DNA from: CAZCWX01 sp964502465
GTDB taxonomy: Bacteria; Desulfobacterota; Binatia; Bin18
Length of the DNA: 37,501 bases
Reading direction: 5' to 3'
Assembly: GCA_964502465.1 (NCBI GenBank)
Contig: CAZCWX010000522.1
Span: 1-37,501, forward strand
Below, in pieces: positions 8,244 to 15,824 of this stretch. Every line of letters begins with the position of its first letter. The stretch's first letter is position 1. The position numbers and the translations under genes are program-made. The notes below the pieces were generated by a model. That model ran no database searches. It was not told the origin of the DNA and worked only from the letters and a program-made list of their open reading frames with translations.

Positions 8244-10400
8244 TTAGAGCACGCTGAGACCTCGTAGAAGTGTCCGTTTCAGTTCTGTATAGGCGTGCGT
8301 TGAGGTGGGCGTGTGGTCCTGGTTGCCTGCGGGCAGTGAAAGGATCTCGCCGCTTGGAAAGATTTCGAGCAGTGTCGCACTCTCGCCAACAATCTGGCTA
8401 GTATGCGGGTGCTCCTGGAGCCACGTTTGCATTTCCGTAAGCCCGACTGCTTGACCAGCTTGCTGTCGCTGACGGTGAAAGTCCGCAAGATCCCTTGCAT
8501 TGCAGAATGCCTCTACACAAAGAAAAGGGGTGGGGTACTGCACCGTCTCTATGATCCGCACGAGAGGGGAACCCCTCGTCTCTGTTGTTGGGATGAGTGA
8601 CCTGCCATACTTGCCAAAATAGAGAAGACTGTGCGAGCTATCGATACTTCCCACGAAAGGCCTGCCATCAGTGAAGCGGGTGACTAGCGCGGTCAGTGCG
8701 GCGGTCGTAGGGGAGCGCTGATCTTCCTGAACGCGGCGCTTCCCTGCTTGGTCAACCCAATACAAGCTTCGTGCGATGTCGTCGCCCTGGTAATGGCCAA
8801 TCGCGGTGATGCCGAAGTCGCGGGAGCGCCGTGCGACAATCGCCCCTGGAGTCAGGACAAAATCTCCAATACCGACGATCGTCCAGAGGTGCTGATGGGC
8901 GTGCAGAAGGGCCAGGGTTGCCTCAGCGTCCTGCGTTGTCTCACCAGGAAAACCGAGAAAACCCATCATTTGCACCCCGATATGAGCGGCAGCCAGCGCG
9001 GCTAAAATAGCTGGCAAATCAGAGACCCGCACCCCCTTGTTGATCAGATCAAGCACTCGTTGTGAGCCAGATTCGTATCCAAACGAGACTGATACGCAGC
9101 CTGCGTCACGAAGCTGTCCCGCCAGCCCTTTTGTCAGGGTTTTTTCGAGCCGTAGCTCAGCGCTCCACTGCAACTGGAGACCCGACCGTGCGAGTGCCGC
9201 CGTCAGTCGCTGAAGATATCGGGGTGACATGGCGTCGACCGCGAAATACACCGTACGGGCGAAGCGAGAGATCGCGCTGAGCTCTTCGATGACCTGCGTA
9301 ATGGGTCGTTCACGCGAGGGCGAGGTCGGGAGATCGGTATTTAATCCGTAATCACAGAAGGTACACTTATTCCAATAACACCCCCTGGTCGGAGAGTATA
9401 AGACGACCGGCTCCGGCACCCAGTATTGCGTCCAGTCCCATATATCATAACGCGGTGCGGGAAGAGCGGAGAGATCTTCTGTAACGACTGGATATGGGAA
9501 TACTGATGGGAGTCGATCATCTGCGAGAAGAATCCCTGGTCTTCCAGGACGAAGTGGTCGCCTTTCTGCTAAGGCAGAGAGAATCTCAATCAAGGGAGAC
9601 TCACCTTCTCCCACAACGAGTGCATCCACATTTGGAAACAGGGTCCAGATGCGCCTGTGGTCCTGAAGGTATTTGACGTCGTCCGTGATTTCCGTGCCAC
9701 CGAGGCAGATAAAGGAATCTGGCAAGGCCGCTCGAATAAGCCCGACCATATACAGAGCAAAGGGGAGCTGGCTCAGATAGTTGACGGAGAGCCCAACGAG
9801 GTCCCATCGCTGAGTCTGGAGGTGACGCAAAAAAGGTCCTGTAAAATAGGCGGCAAAGGGGTGCATCAACTGTCCGAGGTAGACGGGATTAGATAAATCA
9901 TCGAGGCTCGCCAGGTTGCCAACGCCATTCGTGTTCAGAGAGAAACCGGCGAATTGGCCAGGGAAGCCACGGACTGACAAGATATCCAGCCACCGTTTCA
10001 TCACGAACATTGCTAGGCGATAGGTTGGATAATCGTAAAAGCGTGTGGCATCCCGGAAAATACCGATCGCGTGTGTTGGCGCATCCTCTGTGAGACCGAC
10101 CGCCTTCAAGGCATATCTGTACGCCATCTGTTCCGCACGAGTTAGGGATGCTGCGGTTTCCAGTCGCTCCCTCAACGCTGCACACTCGGCCAGCAAGGTT
10201 GCGACTTCCGCGGGCTGAGCCAGATAATTGAGGGCTTCAATATTGGCGTCGAGGGCACGGAAATCGGTGTAGCCTGCCGCGGTGGCTGCACCGATCAGGT
10301 AGGAGATCGAATGATAAGGGGCAGTTGGATCCGTAAGTGGGGGGGTAATCAGGAGGTAACTGAGATGACGAGAAAGCGTGAGGTTGCGAGATCCATTCAT
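8244..10400 (-). CDS. Cobalamin-binding-type radical SAM protein (candidate RiPP-modifying enzyme)
   Basis: The 718-residue protein has an N-terminal segment opening YLLITPPLTDPTAPYHSISY, as in B12-binding radical SAM enzymes, a Rossmann-like B12-binding region (about 198-285, with VGLSVNYLSQLP, ICLGGTEITDD and VVGEGESPLIEIL) lacking the DxHxxG histidine, and a radical SAM core. The 4Fe-4S cysteines are C341, C346 and C349, a CX4CX2C spacing instead of CX3CX2C. GFLGFPGET later in the core is the usual SAM-side strand. Such enzymes methylate, cyclise or rearrange unactivated carbons. It is the last of three minus-strand genes, 104 bp behind the diiron protein gene, which suggests one pathway. 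The ATG at 10400 lacks a clear Shine-Dalgarno sequence. The enzyme class is firm; the substrate is inferred. Confidence 0.88.
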   Translation of the reverse strand: MNGSRNLTLSRHLSYLLITPPLTDPTAPYHSISYLIGAATAAGYTDFRALDANIEALNYLAQPAEVATLLAECAALRERLETAASLTRAEQMAYRYALKAVGLTEDAPTHAIGIFRDATRFYDYPTYRLAMFVMKRWLDILSVRGFPGQFAGFSLNTNGVGNLASLDDLSNPVYLGQLMHPFAAYFTGPFLRHLQTQRWDLVGLSVNYLSQLPFALYMVGLIRAALPDSFICLGGTEITDDVKYLQDHRRIWTLFPNVDALVVGEGESPLIEILSALAERRPLRPGRPGILLADDRLPSVFPYPVVTEDLSALPAPRYDIWDWTQYWVPEPVVLYSPTRGCYWNKCTFCDYGLNTDLPTSPSRERPITQVIEELSAISRFARTVYFAVDAMSPRYLQRLTAALARSGLQLQWSAELRLEKTLTKGLAGQLRDAGCVSVSFGYESGSQRVLDLINKGVRVSDLPAILAALAAAHIGVQMMGFLGFPGETTQDAEATLALLHAHQHLWTIVGIGDFVLTPGAIVARRSRDFGITAIGHYQGDDIARSLYWVDQAGKRRVQEDQRSPTTAALTALVTRFTDGRPFVGSIDSSHSLLYFGKYGRSLIPTTETRGSPLVRIIETVQYPTPFLCVEAFCNARDLADFHRQRQQAGQAVGLTEMQTWLQEHPHTSQIVGESATLLEIFPSGEILSLPAGNQDHTPTSTHAYTELKRTLLRGLSVL

Positions 10401-10504
10401 ACTGCGCAGTATTCATCAGGTCATACTGATGCTGTTTTCCGGTTTCTGGAGCACCGCTTCACCCTCAGATTGTCCAACCAGTTCATGAAGACGTGTCTTG
10501 GTTC

Positions 10505-11188
10505 TTACGCAACTTTATCTAAACTCTCAGCCGCATCCTTAAAGAATAACGTCCACCCGGTCAAAACCTCTATGGCGCTAGCTAACATCGCGTCACCATA
10601 AGCAGGCTTTTGCGCACAGCGTGCGACAAGGTCGAGAATTTCCAGTCGGTGTTGTTGGTCTGCGCTTGCATGGAACAACATAGTGTGCAGGCTCGCCTCT
10701 GGGATAGCGAATTGCCGTGCGCAGGCGCGGAGGTTTTCTGCATCAGGCGTGTGGCATTCCGTGGCATAAAAAAAGCCGAGCAGCGCCACAGGATGCCGCA
10801 CCTCCATCAAGGCAAATTGCGCGTTAATGAGCCGAAGGATGTGAGGATCCGGAGGTTGCTGCTCAACCTTGTCTGGATCAATACCCATGGTGCGCAGGTC
10901 GTCACGATACCAGCGGTAATGTTCTCTTTCTTCGTCTGCATGATGCCGAGCCCAGGCAATGAAGGCTTGCAGGTCTTCGCTTCGCTTTTCGGCAGCCTCC
11001 ACGGCGAACTGCAGCAAAGGATCGGTCGCCTTCAGCACGTAGTACAGGTGTGTAGCACAGTGAAGCCAGCCTGCTCTGCCTGTCGAGGTGAGAAGCTTCT
11101 GCCCCCACGCTGTGTTCAGGGCTTGAAAGGGACGCAAGCATTCCCTCAACACGGTCAGCGGTTTGCTTCCTTCTGTTGTATGACACAC
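10505..11188 (-). CDS. Haem-oxygenase-like diiron oxidase (HDO)/iron-containing redox enzyme family protein
   Basis: The 227-residue all-helical protein fits the iron-containing redox/TenA-like superfamily. Ligand-like residues are an acidic-histidine cluster HHADEEREHYRWYRDDL (about 82-98), E144 with H146 in FFYATECHT, and H173-x3-D177-x2-H180 in LFHASADQQH. The last pattern equals the third-helix metal motif of known haem-oxygenase-like diiron oxidases such as SznF, as I recall them. These enzymes use O2 for N-oxygenation, oxidative C-C cleavage or desaturation in natural-product pathways. The start is GTG at 11188, since an in-frame TAG lies two codons upstream. A later GTG (TVLREC) is possible. 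It sits between the 91-residue protein gene and the radical SAM gene, all on the same strand. Confidence 0.75.
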   Translation of the reverse strand: MCHTTEGSKPLTVLRECLRPFQALNTAWGQKLLTSTGRAGWLHCATHLYYVLKATDPLLQFAVEAAEKRSEDLQAFIAWARHHADEEREHYRWYRDDLRTMGIDPDKVEQQPPDPHILRLINAQFALMEVRHPVALLGFFYATECHTPDAENLRACARQFAIPEASLHTMLFHASADQQHRLEILDLVARCAQKPAYGDAMLASAIEVLTGWTLFFKDAAESLDKVA

Positions 11189-11288
11189 GACCTATAGCCC
11201 TTCTGGGAAGTTCATTGCACCTGTGGCTCCTGTAGCAGGAGGCAACGCTCACAGTCTACTGACCAGTGCTCACTGACCAGAAACACTA

Positions 11289-11564
11289 TCAGATAAAGTT
11301 GGGACCTGGCCCATGAAAAATGCCCAGTTTCCGTTTAATATTCCGCAGGTGGGTCAATTCCTCGGCTGACAGCAGCCGGATCAAGTCTTTCTCTACTTTG
11401 GCAAGAGAGGCGCCAAACTTCTTGAGGGCAGCCTCTACTCCTATGTCCGGTGCATGGTTCAGCACGGCTTCAAGAGCTGTCGCGCGTACGGCGTCGCTTG
11501 GTGTTGTTACCGCACCTTGCTTCCGTGCAGCTTGGGGAGAAGATTGTTTCGGTTTGCCGGGCAT
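11289..11564 (-). CDS. 91-residue small protein, candidate precursor peptide for the adjacent radical SAM/HDO pair
   Basis: The ATG at 11564 is chosen because AAGGAG lies seven bases upstream; the longer frame to 11639 has no such site. The product has a disordered, basic N-terminus (MPGKPKQSSPQAARKQG), a helical middle (DAVRATALEAVLNHAPDIG and AALKKFGASLAKVEKDLIRL), the segment LSAEELTHLRNIKRKL, and a short non-helical tail GIFHGPGPNFI with Gly, Pro, His, Phe and Asn. A helical leader followed by a short glycine/proline/aromatic tail is how many RiPP precursors look, and two tailoring-type enzymes follow 100 bp downstream. No family is recognised. It could instead be a small helper or regulatory protein. 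The coding call is good; the precursor role is inference. Confidence 0.65.
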   Translation of the reverse strand: MPGKPKQSSPQAARKQGAVTTPSDAVRATALEAVLNHAPDIGVEAALKKFGASLAKVEKDLIRLLSAEELTHLRNIKRKLGIFHGPGPNFI

Positions 11565-11790
11565 CAGCGCTCTCCTTGGTGTATAACGGTTAGTGCTATT
11601 TCCGCACTCGCGCGTAGCTGATTTTACGGAGGATGTCAATGTTATTCTGCTGCGAGAGCATCCGACAACGAGAGGCTCGCTCGGGGCGCATCCGCTGAGA
11701 ATCGCCGCTCTCCTTGCCAGGAGCGTTCCAGATGATAAGACGAGACTGCGCTACAGTTCTTGGGTGTACCTACGAAAGGAGGATATGGCC

Positions 11791-12732
11791 ATGGCCAGAT
11801 TAGGCATTGTCGCCGCGAATTTCTCTGGACTTTCTTTTCCTGAATTACAGAATTTGGCTCGTGAAGCTGAATCGGCTGGGATCGAGGCGATCTTCTCTCC
11901 AGAATTTATGAACGACGCACTCGCCAACTGCCACATCATGGCGCAGGCGACCGCGAAGATCAAAGTTGGTACCTGGATTGCCAATATCTATTTGCGTCAT
12001 CCTGCCCTCTGTGCGCAAACAGTAGTGGCTATCGACGACACCTCAAAAGGGCGTCTCATTTTGGGTTTGGGGGTGAGTCACCGTCCGCTGGTTGAAGGCG
12101 TCTACAAAGAAAAAATGGATAAGCCGCGTGAATTCCTGCGTGAATATATCGTGACAGTACGAGATATGGTTACCGGCAAAGGGTATCCGGGTGCGCCTAC
12201 ACCGCCACGGGCGGCGACACATAAGGTGCCGATATACGTTGGCGCCCTGGCGCTTGGGACGATAGAACTGAGCGGTGAACTCGCTGACGGGGTCATGCTG
12301 TATCTCTGTCCGAAGAACCGCCTGCCACGGGTGCAAGCCGCCTTGGAAAAAGGTGCGGCCAAAGCAGGACGCTCGGCCTCGGCTGTCGATATCACTACTG
12401 GGTTACCTACCTGCATTAGCGATGATGTGAACATGGCGAAAGACGCGGCAAGAAAAAATTTGGCATTTTATGGTGGGTTACCATTCTACAACAAGTTGTT
12501 CCAGAGCAGCGGCTTCGTACAAGAAGCAGCAGCCTTAGCGAAAGGCGAGGTGCAAGGCGTCTCTGACAGGATGGCTGAAGAGCTGTCGTTAGTCGGTCCA
12601 CCTGCCCGCTGCCGTGAGCAACTTGCGGCATTCCGTGAAGCGGGCATCCAACTCCCTATCATCGTGCCGGTACCAGTTGGGAACCAAACCTACACACAAG
12701 CTGTACGGAAGGCGATTGAGACGTTTGCATAG
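11791..12732 (+). CDS. LLM-class flavin/F420-dependent oxidoreductase
   Basis: Of two in-frame ATGs, the second (11791) is eight bases behind the strong AAGGAGG and the first is only two bases behind it, so I start at 11791, giving 313 residues beginning MARLGIVAANFSG. The TIM-barrel pattern of luciferase-like monooxygenases is clear: LAREAESAGIEAIFSPEF, KIKVGTWIANIYLRHP, DDTSKGRLILGLGVSHRPLVE (spread over successive strands) and a late VGPPARCREQLAAFREAGI. These enzymes use reduced FMN or F420 to reduce or oxygenate substrates; the substrate is unknown. It is divergent from the 91-residue protein gene with about 225 bp between the starts, which must hold both promoters. Confidence 0.88.
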   Translation: MARLGIVAANFSGLSFPELQNLAREAESAGIEAIFSPEFMNDALANCHIMAQATAKIKVGTWIANIYLRHPALCAQTVVAIDDTSKGRLILGLGVSHRPLVEGVYKEKMDKPREFLREYIVTVRDMVTGKGYPGAPTPPRAATHKVPIYVGALALGTIELSGELADGVMLYLCPKNRLPRVQAALEKGAAKAGRSASAVDITTGLPTCISDDVNMAKDAARKNLAFYGGLPFYNKLFQSSGFVQEAAALAKGEVQGVSDRMAEELSLVGPPARCREQLAAFREAGIQLPIIVPVPVGNQTYTQAVRKAIETFA

Positions 12733-12850
12733 ACAGGGCTCAGGACTGAGCACTGAGCACTGAGGACTGAGTGGGCACAGAAGTCAGAATCCAGAAGTGA
12801 GAATGAGATACCTTCTGAATTCTGCAATCTGCATTCGACAACTTGCGGTG
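12733..12850. repeat. Degenerate CTGAG/CACTGAG and CAATCTGC intergenic repeats
   Basis: Right after the oxidoreductase stop is a run of near-tandem units (CAGGACTGAG, CACTGAG, CACTGAGGACTGAG), followed by AGAATCCAGAAG and CTGCAATCTGCATTC units. The same two kinds of degenerate repeat recur in other spacers of this window (for example 15729-15815, 25097-25126, 28095-28135 and 36498-36608). Units are too short and irregular for a CRISPR. Confidence 0.55.
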
Positions 12851-12882
12851 AAAGTGCCCCAGTCCTCAGCACGTGTCACCCA

Positions 12883-14025
12883 TTACTTGTCTGGAACTCG
12901 CCACTGCTCGCCAACAGCAAGAACGCGGATTGGGTCGAGTTGCCCGCCTACTGCCTCGATCACGCGCCGGAGCTCTCGCGGCGGTTCGTCGATCGGTTCG
13001 TCCGTGAGCTTGAACGTGCCCCAGTGGCACGGCAGCATCCAGCGCGCTTCCAGATCGAGAAACGCCTGATAGGCTTCTGCCGGATTCATGTGTGAGTAGC
13101 GCATGAACCAGCGCGGCTCATAGGCACCGATCGGCAAGATCGCCACGTCGATTGGTCCGAAACGGTTGCCGATCTCGGTAAACCCATGAAAATACCCCGT
13201 GTCACCCGCGAAGAAGTACGTGCGTTCGCCAGAGGTGATGACCCAGCCGCACCATAGAGTTGAGTCGCGCGGGTGTTCGATGCGTTGGGACCAGTGTTGG
13301 ACGGGCACGCAGGTGACCTGCCAGCGTCCCTGTCGTGCACTCTGCCACCAGTCGAGTTCAATCACGTTCTGTCGTCCTCTTCTGTGAAACCAATCTTTCA
13401 ACCCCAAAGGAACGAACCAGGTGACCGACTTCGGCAAGGTCTCAACCGTATTCGCATCAAGATGGTCGTAATGGTTGTGTGACACAACGACAAAAGCAGA
13501 CTCAGGAATAGCGGTAATCGGCACGCCTGGTGGGTGGTGGCGTTTGGGAATGAGCGCCCGCTTGCTGAAATGCGGATCGGTGAGAAAGATATCTTCTTCA
13601 TCATGGATGATAAAGGTCGAGTGCCCAACCCATGTGACCGAGGCAGAATTCTCAGCGGTGGCAAGGGACGTGCCGTCATTTGCTACCAACGCCACTTCTG
13701 GTGGGTTGCGTTTCTCGCCAGTGTACGCATTGCGTGACACTGCCCAGCGGAGCATATCGGTAAATCGCTTATTCCATGGTTGCCAGGGATTAAACCACGC
13801 GCCGGGGTTCCCATGTGGGGCAAAGAGAGTGGTCGGATCTGAAGGAGATTCAAGGGGACGATCAACTGGTACAGCACATGATGTCATAAAGAAAGAATAG
13901 GCAACAGTAATCGCTAAAAAGAAACGGCGAATCGGGGAACCGGAGAATCGGAGAAAGGTGTCCTTTTTCTCGCTTATGTTTTTTCTCCGATTCTCCCCAT
14001 CGCCGTTTCTCCGGTTCATAAGCAT
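12883..14025 (-). CDS. MBL-fold metal-dependent hydrolase, NAPE-PLD-like lipoprotein
   Basis: The 380-residue protein carries the metallo-beta-lactamase metal motif HNHYDHLD, an upstream WVGHSTFIIH strand, FFAGDTGYFHGF (the bridging Asp) and PCHWGTFKL, a combination found in N-acyl-phosphatidylethanolamine phospholipase D-like hydrolases and UlaG-type relatives. A hydrophobic stretch ending FFMTSC is a lipoprotein signal, so the enzyme is probably membrane-anchored outside the cytoplasm. The first 35 or so residues, rich in RRNGDGENRR-type sequence, are encoded by a GGAGAATCGG repeat, and no Shine-Dalgarno site precedes the ATG. The native N-terminus may have been altered. It starts 13 bp behind msrP, so the two are probably one transcript. 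Substrate unknown. Confidence 0.85.
   Translation of the reverse strand: MLMNRRNGDGENRRKNISEKKDTFLRFSGSPIRRFFLAITVAYSFFMTSCAVPVDRPLESPSDPTTLFAPHGNPGAWFNPWQPWNKRFTDMLRWAVSRNAYTGEKRNPPEVALVANDGTSLATAENSASVTWVGHSTFIIHDEEDIFLTDPHFSKRALIPKRHHPPGVPITAIPESAFVVVSHNHYDHLDANTVETLPKSVTWFVPLGLKDWFHRRGRQNVIELDWWQSARQGRWQVTCVPVQHWSQRIEHPRDSTLWCGWVITSGERTYFFAGDTGYFHGFTEIGNRFGPIDVAILPIGAYEPRWFMRYSHMNPAEAYQAFLDLEARWMLPCHWGTFKLTDEPIDEPPRELRRVIEAVGGQLDPIRVLAVGEQWRVPDK
13921..14019. repeat. GGAGAATCGG/CCGATTCTCC hairpin repeat overlapping the MBL gene start
   Basis: Purine-rich units (GGCGAATCGG, GGGAACCGGAGAATCGGAG) at 13926-13956 are followed, after a spacer, by their complement-like pyrimidine-rich units (CTCCGATTCTCCCC, CCGTTTCTCCGGTTC) at 13985-14017, so the strand could fold into a long imperfect hairpin. 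Related elements occur at 17119-17227 and 35036-35205. Here the element covers the first codons of the MBL lipoprotein gene. Confidence 0.65.
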
Positions 14026-14038
14026 CTTAAGGAGCTAC

Positions 14039-15025
14039 TTACGTTTTATATAACTCCGCCACAAACTCACCGTATCCGTTGTACAGCAGAGTCGGACGGC
14101 GCTCGTTGGTGCCAATCAACCGCTCGGAGGCTTGTGACCAACGCGGGTGAGGTACCTCTGGGTTCACATTCGCCCAGAAATCATATTCTCGCGGCACCAA
14201 CGTCGCCCAGAAGGTTGTCGGTTCTTGGTCAACAAACTCAACGCGGACAATCGATTTGATACTCTTGTAGCCATACTTCCAAGGGACGACCAGCCGGATC
14301 GGGGCACCGTGCTGCTTCGTCAGTTCATGCCCATAGATACCGGTCACAAGCAGTGCCAGGTCGTTCATGGCCTCTGCCATCGTCAGCCCTTCAAAGTACG
14401 GCCAGGGAAAGGCGTCGTCATTCATGCCGACAGCTTGTTCAGGATTGTGAAAGGTGAACATGCGCATATACTTGGCAGACGACAACGGTTCCACTACGTC
14501 AATAAACGCCTTGATAGGAAATCCGGTCCACGGCACGGCCATCGACCAGGCTTCCACACAGCGAAGGCGATACAACCGTTCCTCAAGCGGCATGCGCCGG
14601 ACCAAGTCATCGATATCAAATGTCTGCGGTTTTTTGACGAGACCGGTTACCTCGATTTGCCAAGGGCGAGTCTGAAAGCGTTCGACCAGACGATACACGC
14701 GCTCCTTGCGCGGACTGAACTCATAAAAATTGTTGTAACGTGCAGCCACAGCCTCATCGGTGAGTGGCCGGTCGAGAGGAAAACGCTCATGCCGTTTCGC
14801 GGGATAGAGATCTACGGTCGCGCTGGGTGTTGGCAGTCCAACCAAAGGGGGCGGTGTTTCTATGTCAGACTGACCTTCTCCCCGTGTACCGCTAGCCAGC
14901 GTGCCGACTGCGCCAAGTCCTGTCACCCCCATGGCTTGCAAAAATTTCCGCCGATTGAGGTACACAGCTTCTGGTGTCGCAAGACGCTCGGGGATCTCCC
15001 ATCCACGCCATTTACGAATCAACAT
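14039..15025 (-). CDS. msrP: MsrP/YedY-type periplasmic methionine-sulfoxide reductase, molybdoenzyme subunit
   Basis: The ATG at 15025 (MLIRKWRGWE) lies behind AAGGAGATGTC, which is better than the upstream TTG. The 328-residue product has a twin-arginine signal (NRRKFLQAMGVTGLGAVGTLA) and the sulfite-oxidase-fold core with the molybdenum-ligand cysteine in RLRCVEAWSMAVPWTG, as in MsrP. MsrP repairs oxidised methionines of periplasmic proteins and takes electrons from the haem membrane protein MsrQ. No msrQ gene is visible in this window. The gene lies 15 bp behind the DUF4124-like gene and 13 bp ahead of the MBL gene, forming a likely operon of envelope proteins. Confidence 0.92.
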   Translation of the reverse strand: MLIRKWRGWEIPERLATPEAVYLNRRKFLQAMGVTGLGAVGTLASGTRGEGQSDIETPPPLVGLPTPSATVDLYPAKRHERFPLDRPLTDEAVAARYNNFYEFSPRKERVYRLVERFQTRPWQIEVTGLVKKPQTFDIDDLVRRMPLEERLYRLRCVEAWSMAVPWTGFPIKAFIDVVEPLSSAKYMRMFTFHNPEQAVGMNDDAFPWPYFEGLTMAEAMNDLALLVTGIYGHELTKQHGAPIRLVVPWKYGYKSIKSIVRVEFVDQEPTTFWATLVPREYDFWANVNPEVPHPRWSQASERLIGTNERRPTLLYNGYGEFVAELYKT

Positions 15026-15039
15026 GACATCTCCTTGCT

Positions 15040-15672
15040 TCAACGCACGACGAACCCATGACCAAAGAGAAACCCGTTCTGCGAAAAATGGCCGCGAGGA
15101 AAAAATAGACCACGATGGCGACCCCGTGTACCAGGAAAGAAATGCGAATGCCGTACCAAGCGGCCACGGCCAAAGCCATAGGCATAGCTCGACCCATAGG
15201 GGAAATACGGAGCATACGGCCCGATGGAACCGTAGAAGGGAAAGTGGTAATCAGGGGAAACATATCGCACGATTGGTGCTGATTGCTGAATGACAATGCG
15301 TGTTGGTGGTGCTGGAGGCACAGCAGCGAGCACGGTACGAGCGAGCTCCCCTGCCATGGCAACTTGACGTTCCGCTGTCTCCAGTCCTCGTTCGAGCCCA
15401 CGCTCATAAGCGCTGGTCACGTTGGCCTCTGCGCTTGGCAGGGGAGGCAGTGCGACTTCTACTGGTATACTTTTCCCAGCGAACTTTGAGGTGAATTTTT
15501 TAACCGTTTTCCGCTGATGCTCAGGCACGTCCTCAAGATCATTGCTCAGGACGAGCACCCCATCTGCACTCTTCCAACTGTAGACAGAGGCAGAGGTCAA
15601 AGCAGGCAAGAAAAAAATGATTGTGTAAATGGACAACACCACCTGACCCTGCCGGGTAATCATGCCGCTCAT
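15040..15672 (-). CDS. Secreted DUF4124-like protein with Gly/His/Phe/Arg-rich tail
   Basis: The start at 15672 (MSGMITRQGQ) follows GAGGTG at good spacing. The 210-residue product has a signal peptide (VVLSIYTIIFFLPALTSAS) and then VYSWKSADGVLVLSNDLEDVP, the N-terminal pattern of DUF4124-type envelope proteins. A coiled middle (SAYERGLERGLETAERQ) leads to a Tyr/Pro/Gly-rich segment and a tail rich in His, Phe, Arg and Gly (HSHFFPGTRGRHRG, then FFPRGHFSQNG). The tail could bind metal or act as a surface linker; that is a guess. It is the first gene of the likely operon with msrP. No function is known for the family. Confidence 0.65.
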   Translation of the reverse strand: MSGMITRQGQVVLSIYTIIFFLPALTSASVYSWKSADGVLVLSNDLEDVPEHQRKTVKKFTSKFAGKSIPVEVALPPLPSAEANVTSAYERGLERGLETAERQVAMAGELARTVLAAVPPAPPTRIVIQQSAPIVRYVSPDYHFPFYGSIGPYAPYFPYGSSYAYGFGRGRLVRHSHFFPGTRGRHRGLFFPRGHFSQNGFLFGHGFVVR

Positions 15673-15728
15673 GATCGACACCTCGAAATTCATCGTAGGC
15701 GAAAGGCAGTTGGTGTCAACCCTAAGGT

Positions 15729-15815
15729 GCAGATGCGAGATTGCAGAGTGTCAACAGATAAGGGAAAATCTCAGGTGCAATCAGCAATCCACAATCTACA
15801 ATCCACAATGGATAA
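15729..15815. repeat. Degenerate CAATC/ACAATCC intergenic repeats
   Basis: Between two divergent genes the spacer contains GAGATTGCAGAG, CAATCAGCAATCC, ACAATCTACAATCC and ACAATGG units. These resemble the CTGCAATCTGCATTC units at 12820-12840. The last units run up to the ribosome binding site of the CoA-transferase, so they may form part of its leader. Confidence 0.5.
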
Positions 15816-15824
15816 GGAGGGATC

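Noticed and set aside
10401..10504. A 21-codon minus-strand ORF between the HDO and radical SAM genes as an alternative precursor peptide
   Set aside because: It starts MNWLDN but has no ribosome binding site and no leader-core pattern; the 91-residue gene upstream is a far better candidate.
12733..12850. CRISPR array
   Set aside because: Units are 7-14 bp, irregular and without uniform spacers; no cas genes in the window.
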